Shown here: in pieces, positions 9,114 through 17,958 of the stretch
Layout: every line of letters begins with the position of its first letter
Numbering within the stretch: the stretch's first letter is position 1
DNA from: Nanobdellota archaeon
GTDB lineage: Archaea > Nanobdellota > Nanobdellia > Parvarchaeales > Parvarchaeaceae
DNA length: 33,433 nucleotides
Direction of reading: 5' to 3'
Assembly (NCBI GenBank): GCA_021798355.1
Contig: JAJZMG010000043.1
Span: 1 to 33,433 of the forward strand
Program-made: the position numbers and the translations under genes
The notes under the pieces: model-generated
The model's database searches: none
Told to the model about the DNA's origin: nothing
Seen by the model: only the letters and a program-made list of their open reading frames with translations

Positions 9114-9469
9114 AAAAGTTTCAGTTTTTCAGTTATTCTATCTATCTCATCTTGGTAATAAGGACCTATCCCTATTGCCGTTTCTGTTCCGGGAGGAACT
9201 TGAGTTTGGCCCGCATCCTTTACAATCTGAAAAGGGATACCGCTTCTTTTTAGCTTATTTTTCAATTCATCAAATTCTTCTATCGTATTTGTCTTTAGAA
9301 CAATCTTTGTTTCCCCCTCCATTATCCATTTTTTTGATATGTCAGGATAAAGCTTTTCTGCATGTAAGAAGCTCATCAGGCTCGCATGCGACCCCTGTGC
9401 AACTAATTTTCCCGTCCCCATCTTCAGGTCCTTTCTTAGTATTATAACTTGTTTTATCTCCTTTGCCAT
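9110..9469 (-). CDS. pth2: Peptidyl-tRNA hydrolase 2
   Basis: 119 aa; KQVIILRKDLKMGTGKLVAQGSHASL and AGQTQVPPGTETAIGIGP signatures. Confidence 0.96.
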   Translation of the reverse strand: MAKEIKQVIILRKDLKMGTGKLVAQGSHASLMSFLHAEKLYPDISKKWIMEGETKIVLKTNTIEEFDELKNKLKRSGIPFQIVKDAGQTQVPPGTETAIGIGPYYQDEIDRITEKLKLL

Positions 9470-9521
9470 ATATTATTTATAACAGAAACATATAAATATG
9501 AATCTGATAATAAACTAACAA

Positions 9522-9707
9522 ATGGTAGAGGAACCGGTTGAATCAGAAAAGAATTTTTGTGTGTCTTGCGAGAGAGATATTTCTATAATAAAAGAATCGG
9601 TGGTATTTGACTGTCCTAATTGCGGTACAAAGATTGCGAGATGTGGGAAATGCAGAGGCAGGGGCGTTAATTATACCTGCAAAGTATGCGGTTTTGTGGG
9701 GCCTTAA
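9522..9707 (+). CDS. Zn-ribbon RNA-binding protein (HVO_2753-like, DUF1610)
   Basis: 61 aa with four zinc knuckles CVSC..CPNC..CGKC..CKVC; directly upstream of aEF1B, a common archaeal arrangement. Confidence 0.9.
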   Translation: MVEEPVESEKNFCVSCERDISIIKESVVFDCPNCGTKIARCGKCRGRGVNYTCKVCGFVGP

Positions 9708-9708
9708 T

Positions 9709-9978
9709 ATGGGAAAAGTAGTAATAAAGATAAAGGCACTTCCAAAGGATACTTCTTCTGATGTAGATAAAACCGTTGGCGCAATAAAGTCGTTCTTATC
9801 AAAATACGGTTCAGTTTATAAGGTAGAGGTACAGCCGCTTGCATTTGGTCTTACCGTTATAATAGTAACAATTGTAGCGGATGAGGATCAGGGGACATCA
9901 AAGCTTGAAGAAGCTTTTTCTTCTTTCACTGATGCAAGCCTAAGTATATCAGAAGTAAGCAGAGCGCCAGATTTCTAG
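9709..9978 (+). CDS. Elongation factor 1-beta (aEF1B)
   Basis: Start at the internal ATG of the 9607 ORF: MGKVVIKIKALPKDTSSDVDKTVGAIKSFLSKYG...VQPLAFGLTVIIVTIVADED. Confidence 0.93.
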   Translation: MGKVVIKIKALPKDTSSDVDKTVGAIKSFLSKYGSVYKVEVQPLAFGLTVIIVTIVADEDQGTSKLEEAFSSFTDASLSISEVSRAPDF

Positions 9979-11037
9979 TTACTTTAGGTCTTTAGCTTCT
10001 TCAAGGAAAAGCCTCTTGAATTTTTCTTTGTCTTTTCTGTCGATAGAACCGCCAGAGGCTTTGTCATGCCCCCCTCCGTTTCCTTTAATCTGCTTGAATA
10101 TGCTGTTAAGCATTACCGGCAATTTTATATCCACGCCATTGGCCCTCAAATTTAACCTTAGAATTCTTGCATTTATGTCTGTCATAAATACCAGCACATT
10201 TCCATAGTATTCCTTGTCAAAACTTAGTTCTGTTACTAAGGTAGAAGAATACCGCTTCTTTTTTTGGCCCAATTCATAAAAATAAACTTTTCCAAATCTT
10301 TGAGCGTTCTCCTTAAAATCCATTTTTAACTTTTCAAGCTCTTCTCTTACTTTTTTGTCTGCAAACACAAGTTTCTGGTTGTTAAGTACTTCTTTAATGG
10401 AATTACTGTTAATTAGTATTCCAAGTGCCTCATCCGCTCCTTCCCTACTGTATAAAGTAGTCATTGCACCCACCATTCCAGCTGCCTTCCCAAAGTCGTT
10501 ATCATACATAAATTCATCCTTCCCAAGCTTTATCGCGTATTTCTCCGCAGTTTCTTCTACAAATTTAGAGTTTTCTTTGCCTCCAGAATCTCCTACCAAT
10601 CCTATTGCAGATGCCCAGTCGAGTTCTTTTATTTCCTCTCTGAATATCTGATATACAAGCAAAGAACAAGGCGTATAAGTCTCATCGCCCCATATTTTTG
10701 GATTGGCATATGCTAACAGATCTGCATTTATTATCTGGTGGTGATCTATTATGCACAGATTCTTTTCCTTAAATAAAGGTAGCTGGTCTTCTCTTATCTG
10801 CATGTCGCAGATTACTATATTCTTGCTATATTCCTGCATATCCATTTTATCATAATCTTCATAATTTGTAGGTCTGTAGTAATAAACTCCTTTATTCATT
10901 TTTTTAAGAGCCGCAGTCAGTAGGGCTGCACTTATAATTCCATCGGTATCAAGGTGATAAAAAACCGTGAAGTCATTGTACTTAGAAACGAAATCTCTTA
11001 CATTGTTGATACTTTCAGCTTTCTTAGTTTCATCCAT
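9979..11037 (-). CDS. DHH/DHHA1 family phosphoesterase (RecJ/GAN-like)
   Basis: 352 aa; HLDTDGIISAALL, IIDHHQI, GDSGGKEN, C-terminal GGGHDKASGGSI. Confidence 0.9.
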   Translation of the reverse strand: MDETKKAESINNVRDFVSKYNDFTVFYHLDTDGIISAALLTAALKKMNKGVYYYRPTNYEDYDKMDMQEYSKNIVICDMQIREDQLPLFKEKNLCIIDHHQIINADLLAYANPKIWGDETYTPCSLLVYQIFREEIKELDWASAIGLVGDSGGKENSKFVEETAEKYAIKLGKDEFMYDNDFGKAAGMVGAMTTLYSREGADEALGILINSNSIKEVLNNQKLVFADKKVREELEKLKMDFKENAQRFGKVYFYELGQKKKRYSSTLVTELSFDKEYYGNVLVFMTDINARILRLNLRANGVDIKLPVMLNSIFKQIKGNGGGHDKASGGSIDRKDKEKFKRLFLEEAKDLK

Positions 11038-11078
11038 ATGTCTATTGTAAATTACAATACTAATATTTATTTATACAG

Positions 11079-13256
11079 TCAATTGAATTTTTTTAGTAAA
11101 CTGTCCAATAATCTGTCGTATCTTGATCCGCCTTCCGTTCTAATCTCGTTTCTTATGGTTTGTAGTGGTATCAGCCTGTACTTTAAGTAGGAAGTTCCTA
11201 TTGTTGTATCAGTAGGTACGTAAAGCTCGCTTATTCCTTTCGTGTAATTTGGTTTATGTATTATATAGCTTTCAAAATACGTTTCATTTTCAAGTGCAGG
11301 CACAGTAATTGCAGCCATAGTTCTCCATTCTTCATCCTTCTTTTTTAATGCAAATTTTATACCGGCTTCATGGCAATCTCCAGCCATTGCTATATCAACT
11401 AGGTCCTTACCGGTGTTTTTGACCGTGTTCATAAGAGAAGTTCTTGCATCCGCTCCCCCTCTGTAGCCTGCACTATGCATCTGCAATAATCCATATTTAT
11501 CAAGATAAGGGGTTTCTCCCCTCAGCAAGTAATCGTCCACATAAATAACTTCTTTAGTACCATTATTCTCAAACTTTGGGCCTATCATCCTGCCTTCACT
11601 GCCATTTCCAGTAGCCCTTTCAAAGTGGTTTCCTCCAACTACATAAGCCTTCTCGAATAATGGACCTAATGGCCTTAAGTATTCATCAAGTCTCTTTTCT
11701 TGTTGACCCAAATCAATGTCCGAATTGCCATATACCATTTTGTGTAATTCTGATACAAAATTGGTTTTTGCTCTGTCTTTATCACTGTCGTCCAATATGT
11801 CTTCTAGTTTTCTCAAGAATTCTTCCGGGCTAGGGGATCTTGGTAAAGACATTTTTGTTCTCTGTGCTTTGTCATTTCCACCATCTACCATATCACCGCC
11901 TACAAAAAGTACTCTCTTATCTTTAGGCACTTGGCTTTTGTTTACTATATTTGGAACTTTTTCCATTGCTTCGTAGTCTGATGCTGCGTTTCCAACATGC
12001 CAGTCTGATATCTGGACTATCTCGTAAAGTGATCCGTTTGCTTTATCTTTATCTATTTTGTATGGGTCTATACCCTTTTTTATCCCGGTTATATCAATAT
12101 GCTCCATCTCTACACTATTATCTTTGTATACCGATAGAAAAGAGATCCCGCTATCTTCAAACTGTGATAGCCTTTTAGATACATCCGTTTTATTTAAACT
12201 GGCCCTTAATCTGAATTGCCTGTCTATATCTAAGAGTGGTCCTTGGTTTAGTATTAATACAGGGGCTTTTCTACTTTGGTAATCTAACGCAGTAAGTTCA
12301 GTTGTAGATCCTCTACCAGTTATATAAATATCTGCAAGTCTTCCGTATTGTGCATCTAAATTGGCGTAATCTACTATCATATTTATATTTCTATCACTAG
12401 GTTTTCCTTCATTCAATCCCGCAGTAAGTGCATTTATTGCATGGAAAACCTTTACTTTGAGCCCATTTATAAGTATTTCTGCGTCAGGATTGTTATCCTC
12501 ATGCTCCCCTATAAAGTTTTCAAATCTTTTATAAACCTTTATATTATCTCCACTTTTACCGTTATTTAGTACCATGCCAATAAGGTGTAGGTAAATATCA
12601 TTGGCTTTATCCTTTATGCCCTTTTTGTCAGACGTTTTCCATTTTGAAGCCTTGAACTTGTAACTTTCTGGTATTATCGACATTATCCTTTCTATCTCAT
12701 CAGGCATCTTATCCTCAAGCTTATTCTGCTTTTTGTTCTTTTTGTTGGTTTTTGCCTTTTCTTCTTCTTTGTTGTTTCTCCTGCTTAGCCTTTCCAGAGC
12801 TTCTATTATCATCTTTACATTCTTGTAATCAGTAACTCCATAGATGTAGTAGATTGGTATATTCTTTTTCCTCGCTTCGTATACTAAGGTTTTCATTTGT
12901 ATCCTCGCAAGTCTTGCGGCCTCAGTTAAATCATCAATTGAATCCGAATCGGTCTTTCCACGTTTTACTTCGTTGTATACCTCTTCTCCATATTTTTCTT
13001 TTAGTCTGTCTTCTACCAAATCTAGTCTTTCCCCTCTTAATCTACTGTATTTGTCAGGGATGTATGCTAAGCCGCCATTTATCACTATACCATCGATTTT
13101 TCCCTCATAGTTTTTTATTATCCCGCCGAGATTGTTTAATACCTCTTTATTACTTAATTTTGTTGCAAGCTCTAATTCTGACGCAATAACAACCCTTAAT
13201 TTTAAATCAGAAGCGTCATTTGGTTTTATTATATCCTCAAGCATTTTATTCCCCAT
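11079..13256 (-). CDS. Large metallophosphoesterase, apparently two tandem MPE domains with the first degenerate
   Basis: 725 aa; C-terminal half has ISDWHVGN, VGGDMVDGGND, VVGGNHFE, LQMHSAG, AGDCHEAG (calcineurin-like); N-terminal half has parallel but substituted motifs. Confidence 0.8.
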   Translation of the reverse strand: MGNKMLEDIIKPNDASDLKLRVVIASELELATKLSNKEVLNNLGGIIKNYEGKIDGIVINGGLAYIPDKYSRLRGERLDLVEDRLKEKYGEEVYNEVKRGKTDSDSIDDLTEAARLARIQMKTLVYEARKKNIPIYYIYGVTDYKNVKMIIEALERLSRRNNKEEEKAKTNKKNKKQNKLEDKMPDEIERIMSIIPESYKFKASKWKTSDKKGIKDKANDIYLHLIGMVLNNGKSGDNIKVYKRFENFIGEHEDNNPDAEILINGLKVKVFHAINALTAGLNEGKPSDRNINMIVDYANLDAQYGRLADIYITGRGSTTELTALDYQSRKAPVLILNQGPLLDIDRQFRLRASLNKTDVSKRLSQFEDSGISFLSVYKDNSVEMEHIDITGIKKGIDPYKIDKDKANGSLYEIVQISDWHVGNAASDYEAMEKVPNIVNKSQVPKDKRVLFVGGDMVDGGNDKAQRTKMSLPRSPSPEEFLRKLEDILDDSDKDRAKTNFVSELHKMVYGNSDIDLGQQEKRLDEYLRPLGPLFEKAYVVGGNHFERATGNGSEGRMIGPKFENNGTKEVIYVDDYLLRGETPYLDKYGLLQMHSAGYRGGADARTSLMNTVKNTGKDLVDIAMAGDCHEAGIKFALKKKDEEWRTMAAITVPALENETYFESYIIHKPNYTKGISELYVPTDTTIGTSYLKYRLIPLQTIRNEIRTEGGSRYDRLLDSLLKKFN

Positions 13257-13328
13257 ATTATTACCCCCTTCTTGTTAACAAATACATTTTTCTTTTATAA
13301 ATTAACGGTGAGTATTACTATGGTATTA

Positions 13329-14621
13329 CTAAATTTCATTGAAACCTGTATATTTTCTAAGAACTTCTGGCACGATTATAGTTCCGTCTTTTTGTTGATA
13401 AGCGTCCATTATCGCTATCATAGTTCTTTGCATTGGTAATCCAGTTCCGTCCAATGTATACACATAATCTTTATTTCCTTTTTTATCTATATATTTTATG
13501 TTTAATCTCCTAGATATCCAATCCGTAGTGTTATCAAATGAGCCTACTTCCCTGTATTTTTCCTGGGAATAAAGATACGCTTCTATATCATATTGTTTCA
13601 CGTCTCTAACCCCCATATCACCCGTAGAGCACTCAACTACCCTATAAGGTATCCTTAACTCTTTCCATATCTCTTCTATATTTTCCAGCATTTCCTCATG
13701 GAACCTGTTTGAATCCTCTGGTTTGCATAGCACTATCTGCTCTGTCTGGTTAAATTGATGGAGCCTAAAAATACCCTTTGTATCCTTTCCATGCGCTCCC
13801 GCTTCCTTTCTAAAAGCCGGGCTTATTCCTACCATCTTTATAGGCAGTTCTTCTTCAGGTATAGTTTCGTTTGAATACTGTGCTATCATTGGGTGCTCAG
13901 TCGTAGAGATAAGGAAACGTTCTTCTTCCCCTTCTTCTTCTACCCCAGTAACTTTATAAAGCGCATCCTCAAAAGTTGCCATGTGCGCTATTCCGCCGTA
14001 AATGTCTCTTCTTATCATAAACGGTGGAATAATAGGAGTATACCCCTTTGAGGTTATCTTTTCAATAGAGTACATCTCCAATGCAAGTTCCAGTTGAACA
14101 AGCTTGCCTCTGATAAATACAAATCTACTACCGGCTATCTTGGCAGCGTTTTCCATGTCCAGAAGCCCTCTTTCTTGTCCTATATCAATATGGTTTTTTA
14201 TGACAAAGTCTTTCTTTTTAATCTCTCCAACCTTCCTTATCTCAATATTTTCGGTATCATCTTTGCCTTCTGGAGCACCTTGGCTTATTACATTGGGCAG
14301 CCACAAAAAAAGGTTTTTCGCTTCATCCTCGTATTTTGCTATCTCCTCCTCTATCGTTTTTATCTGCTGCATTATTTCTCTTACATTTTTTCTTTCATTT
14401 TCTTTATCATCGTTATTGCCTTTGCTTTCCGCGAATTTCTTACTTATCGTATTTCTTTTGTGCCTTAGCTCATCCACACTACCCCTTGTCTTTTTTATGA
14501 GTTCATTTAATTCTATTAATCGATCTACTGGGTTTTCTATCGGAGGCGTTAAAAATCTCTTCTTTATAGAGGATAAAAGTTCTTCTCTGCGGTCCTTCAC
14601 ATAATTTAAATCATAATTCAT
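13329..14621 (-). CDS. serS: Seryl-tRNA synthetase
   Basis: 430 aa; N-terminal coiled coil, GYTPIIPPFMIRRDIYGG, TTEHPMIAQYSNETIPEEELPIKMVGISPAFRKEAGAHGKDTKGIFRLHQFNQTEQ, C-terminal DGTGLPMQRTMIAIMDAYQQKDGTIIVPEVLRKY. Confidence 0.97.
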   Translation of the reverse strand: MNYDLNYVKDRREELLSSIKKRFLTPPIENPVDRLIELNELIKKTRGSVDELRHKRNTISKKFAESKGNNDDKENERKNVREIMQQIKTIEEEIAKYEDEAKNLFLWLPNVISQGAPEGKDDTENIEIRKVGEIKKKDFVIKNHIDIGQERGLLDMENAAKIAGSRFVFIRGKLVQLELALEMYSIEKITSKGYTPIIPPFMIRRDIYGGIAHMATFEDALYKVTGVEEEGEEERFLISTTEHPMIAQYSNETIPEEELPIKMVGISPAFRKEAGAHGKDTKGIFRLHQFNQTEQIVLCKPEDSNRFHEEMLENIEEIWKELRIPYRVVECSTGDMGVRDVKQYDIEAYLYSQEKYREVGSFDNTTDWISRRLNIKYIDKKGNKDYVYTLDGTGLPMQRTMIAIMDAYQQKDGTIIVPEVLRKYTGFNEI

Positions 14622-14708
14622 ACTGAAATATTATGATTTATGAATAAAAGCTTTTTTATTTAGTTTTAAATAAGCTTTTATATTTTATATGATAATTGTT
14701 AGAAGTTA

Positions 14709-14781
14709 GGGCCCGTGGTCCAGCGGTTATGACGTCTGCTTGACGTGCAGAAGACCAAGGGTTCGAATCCCTTCGGGCCCA
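14709..14781 (+). tRNA. tRNA-Val (anticodon GAC)
   Basis: Acceptor GGGCCCG/CGGGCCC; anticodon stem TCTGC/GCAGA with loop TTGACGT; T-arm AGGGTTCGAATCCCT. Confidence 0.96.
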
Positions 14782-14794
14782 TTTATAATTGCTC

Positions 14795-15784
14795 ATGGAA
14801 CGAAACTTGGCTGATATAGCCAGTCTTACCATGAACACACAACCAATACACTATTCTTCCTTTGTTACCCTCCTGTTAATCGCCGGTCTAAGTTTCTTTG
14901 GGGCCGAAATTCTGACAGGTTCAACCGGTGTTGAGGGAATTTTGCAGTATCCTTTGTCTTTTCTGGCAGGTCTTGCTTTTTATGGATTCCAAGTGACTAT
15001 CATTGCGGATATCTCTGTGAGATACCGTCTAAAACTGGGTACGATTTAAATTTTAGGGCTTATTTATGGAATTCTTAAAGATGGAATATCCTTATTTACG
15101 ATGGAGGCTACCAGCACGCATAAATTATGGCTAACCGCATATGGGCTGAACCTCACCTGGACTATATATGTGATGATGCTTCATGCGGTGATCAGAGTGA
15201 TTACAACCCTGTTCATCTTAAAGGTGATCTGGCCGGGACGATTACAGAATCCAATTCTCTCCAGAAGGAACTATGTAATCATAATCCCAGTAACTATAAT
15301 GATTTATTACTTCCTGATGGTTGCGTCCATTTCAGCTGGAAGAATACCTGGAATTCTACCAGTTTTTCTTCTCATTTTGTTGCTTCTTGTATTGATATTT
15401 GCGGCATGGAGAACTTTTCTATCATCAAGAATTGGAAAAATGAAAAGATTGAGTAATAAAGTAGGCAATGGCGTCTTAATCCCATTCGCTGCTGGAATGA
15501 TTCTTCCATTCATTTTTGGAAACCGCCTTCCTATAATCTTAGTCCCGGAAACTTTATCACTACTTCTTTTACTGATCTATCTTTTTCGATATTTCAACAA
15601 GTTTGACACATTGGTGAACATGAAAAGGAAATCACTATGGGCATTTAGCTCAATTGTTCTTGTTATAATGCTAATTGGAGGAAGTTTTAACAGGACTGTC
15701 CCAAGTGATGTGGTAGCAATAATTGCTTGCGTAATTCTCATCTCATTTGGCTATTTGAAAGTTAGGGTGTTAAAATATCACTAA
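14795..15784 (+). pseudogene. Membrane protein gene interrupted by one in-frame TAA (15047-15049), likely horizontally acquired
   Basis: ORFs 14789-15049 and 15101-15784 share one frame; between them only TAA then open codons ILGLIYGILKDGISLFT leading into MEATSTHKLW. Multi-TM product; placed immediately after tRNA-Val. Confidence 0.65.
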
Positions 15785-15898
15785 TTATTAATTCTAGCTA
15801 GCCCGAGGGTTCTGGTTTGATATGTAAAAGAAATTCTTCAATAGTGAAATTAAAAATGAGATATGCTATACTCCCTTCTCTTTTCCTTTTCTAAAGTA

Positions 15899-15939
15899 TT
15901 TAAGCGAGAAGCTCCATGCGAAAGCTTGGAGTAGTTCAC
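15899..15939 (+). mobile_element. IS200/IS605-type right-end / omegaRNA-like hairpin remnant
   Basis: CTCCA-T-GC-GAAA-GC-T-TGGAG: 5 bp + U-U mismatch + 2 bp closed by a GNRA tetraloop, then TAGTTCAC. No tnpA/tnpB ORF is visible in the window. Confidence 0.4.
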
Positions 15940-15945
15940 TAAATC

Positions 15946-16983
15946 ATGAAGATTAATGTATACACACACAGAATTGATTGCGACGGCATATGCTCGGCGG
16001 CTATTCTTAAAAGATACTTAGAGAAAGAGAATCTCGAAGGAAGAATAGATTTCATAAACTACGATCCGGTGGGAGAGCTTACTCAAACGTTTAGTGGTAT
16101 AGGGGAGCTAGATGGCGATTCTACTGTTATAATAGCGGACTTCGGATACAATAGTTTAGTAGAGACATTAGCAGAGGCGGCTTTCAAAAAATTGAAAAGC
16201 AAAGGCGGCAAAATAGTCTGGCTTGACCACCATAAATGGGAAGATAGCGGAAAACAGAAACTTTCTGACTTTGCAAAAATAAGGCTTTCAAGATCTGATG
16301 AGTTTTGCGGTGCAGAATTATCCTATTTAGAATATATGAAGGACGAAAATATATCCGAAGCCCTCGCGAAATTAGGGAGAGATGCCGACCTAGAGATGTG
16401 GAAAACAAATCCGCCAAGCGCGACATATGCCTTGACTTTACCGGTAGAAAACCTCATAACATATTATAATTATCTTGGCGGCAAGGATATGGAGAAAAGG
16501 CGGCAACTTTTATTAGGTCTAGTTGACAAACTTTCAAAGGCTTCTCTTCAGCAAATACTTAATAAAGATTTTAAACAACCTCTTTGGGATAAAGAATTGA
16601 AGAGAGACTGGGAAAAGTACAGAGAGTTAGAAGTATCAAAACTTGAAGAATGCCTTTTAAACTCGGAGACTTTTAAAGTAGGAACCTATAATTGCGCGGT
16701 CGGTTTAGCAGACGACATAATTTCTTCTACTCTAGCTTGTAGGTCACTGCTAAACAAGTACAATACACAAATCGCTTTCGTCTTTTATCAGGATGGTAGG
16801 CTTTCTGTAAGAAGAGACGATTCTAGAAAAGATATAAAATGCAACGAGATTGCGAAATTGTTCAACGGGGGCGGCCACGAGTACGCAGCTGGTGGTAACG
16901 CCGGAATCGAAATAAAAAATACGGAAGACATAGCTAAAGTGAAGGAATTAATAAGAAGTAGGTTCTCAGACAAATATAAATAA
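15946..16983 (+). CDS. DHH/DHHA1 family phosphoesterase (second paralog)
   Basis: 345 aa; YTHRIDCDGICSAAIL, VIIADFG, WLDHHKW, C-terminal FNGGGHEYAAGGNAGI. Confidence 0.9.
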   Translation: MKINVYTHRIDCDGICSAAILKRYLEKENLEGRIDFINYDPVGELTQTFSGIGELDGDSTVIIADFGYNSLVETLAEAAFKKLKSKGGKIVWLDHHKWEDSGKQKLSDFAKIRLSRSDEFCGAELSYLEYMKDENISEALAKLGRDADLEMWKTNPPSATYALTLPVENLITYYNYLGGKDMEKRRQLLLGLVDKLSKASLQQILNKDFKQPLWDKELKRDWEKYRELEVSKLEECLLNSETFKVGTYNCAVGLADDIISSTLACRSLLNKYNTQIAFVFYQDGRLSVRRDDSRKDIKCNEIAKLFNGGGHEYAAGGNAGIEIKNTEDIAKVKELIRSRFSDKYK

Positions 16984-17098
16984 TATAAAATAATGCAATT
17001 GAAACAGCTAGCATATAATAAAAAAATTTGGTTATTGTGGATGTTAAAATAAGTATAATCGTTAAAGCTATGTAAAGTACGGGCAGTCTAAAGACCAT
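16934..17098 (-). CDS. Possible small membrane protein (54 aa), overlapping the 3' end of the DHH gene
   Basis: Own translation: MVFRLPVLYIALTIILILTSTITKFFYYMLAVSIALFYIIYICLRTYFLLIPSL; hydrophobic, but not in the supplied ORF track and unsupported otherwise. Confidence 0.25.
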   Translation of the reverse strand: MVFRLPVLYIALTIILILTSTITKFFYYMLAVSIALFYIIYICLRTYFLLIPSL

Positions 17099-17204
17099 AA
17101 TAAACTAAATTTTGTGCCGTTAACCCCAAGTATAACTTTCTTGCGGCTATCAAAACAATTACAAAAATAATTATATAGTCTTTGGCTGAGAAAGATGACG
17201 TATT

Positions 17205-17699
17205 TTATAATTTAATTGATTCCATGCTATTAACCAGGTTCTTGTAGTTATAACCGAATTCTTCTGCAAATGCAGAAAGCTGGAAAAATGATTTTATATC
17301 GCTTGTACTTTCAGAGCCTGACGAATACAAGCAGTTTATCCCGTAGTCATTGCATAGCTTTCCGTTTATTAGCAAGTTTTTATAAACCTTAAACATGTTC
17401 TCGCTTTTTTCCAGAGATGAAAAGCTGAAGATTACAGTAATCTTGTTTTCTTTTAGCTTGCTGCACAATCCTTTATTCAAAAAAAATCCATTTACTTCCA
17501 AGTCATAAACAAATCTAGCCTTGCCTTTTCTAATAACAAAATCATAATCCTTTCCAGAATAAGCGCTACCTTCCGGTTCTCCATCTTCTGTTATATTTTT
17601 TATTTTGTGCCCCTCCAATAAAAGAATGCTGTCAAATCCAAGTTTTTTAAGTTTTTCCAGGATTTCTGGAGATCTCCTTCTTATTACATCTATTTTCAT
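17205..17699 (-). CDS. RNase P protein component 3 (Rpp30-like)
   Basis: 164 aa; DFVIRKGKARFVYDLEV...MFKVYKNLLINGKLCNDYGINCLYSSGSESTSDIKSFFQLSAFAEEFGY fits the shortened TIM-barrel-like archaeal Rpp30 pattern. Confidence 0.65.
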   Translation of the reverse strand: MKIDVIRRRSPEILEKLKKLGFDSILLLEGHKIKNITEDGEPEGSAYSGKDYDFVIRKGKARFVYDLEVNGFFLNKGLCSKLKENKITVIFSFSSLEKSENMFKVYKNLLINGKLCNDYGINCLYSSGSESTSDIKSFFQLSAFAEEFGYNYKNLVNSMESIKL

Positions 17700-17762
17700 A
17701 AATTATATTAATTTTAGGTTAAATAAAACTTTATATATAAGAAAATAGAAAGCTATAAGATT

Positions 17763-17951
17763 ATGGCAGAGAGATCAAATCCAGTTGCTGACAATAGGCT
17801 GTTTTACAATGTGTATGTATGCAGAAACTGTAATGCAAAGATACGTGTTTCCAGCCAGAAGGTTCTTAGGAGAAATGAAGTAAGGTGCAGGAGCTGCGGT
17901 TCTTCAGCATTAAGGCCTAAACATAAAGAGTTAAGAAAGTTAAAGGTGTAA
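17763..17951 (+). CDS. rpl40e: 50S ribosomal protein eL40
   Basis: 62 aa; YNVYVCRNCNAKIRVSSQKVLRRNEVRCRSCGSSALRPKHKE. Confidence 0.93.
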   Translation: MAERSNPVADNRLFYNVYVCRNCNAKIRVSSQKVLRRNEVRCRSCGSSALRPKHKELRKLKV

Positions 17952-17958
17952 GTATATA

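Noticed and set aside
9103-9447. ORF antisense to pth2
   Set aside because: Shadow of the conserved pth2 frame; low-complexity Ser/Leu/Phe composition.
14104-14604. Long ORF antisense to serS
   Set aside because: Ser/Phe/Leu-rich shadow ORF opposite a clear serS; no independent motif.
14656-14838. ORF antisense to tRNA-Val
   Set aside because: Contains WARRDSNPWSSARQADVITAGPRA, the usual artefact of translating a tRNA complement.
15020-15062. BHB-type intron at the TAA of the interrupted membrane gene
   Set aside because: CTAAAA/TTTTAG can pair, but no 4-bp central helix with 3-nt bulges fits and no conserved motif is restored; simple nonsense decay is more likely.
14709-15945. Direct-repeat att site pairing the tRNA-Val 3' end with the end of the insert
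   Set aside because: The only similar bases (agcccgagggtt near 15797) do not repeat the tRNA 3' end in direct orientation; no integrase ORF.
17099-17204. Hydrophobic open stretch upstream of the 54-aa ORF (IIIFVIVLIAARKLYLGLTAQNLVYYGL), possibly a frameshifted membrane protein
   Set aside because: No start codon in frame and a frameshift would be needed; insufficient support.
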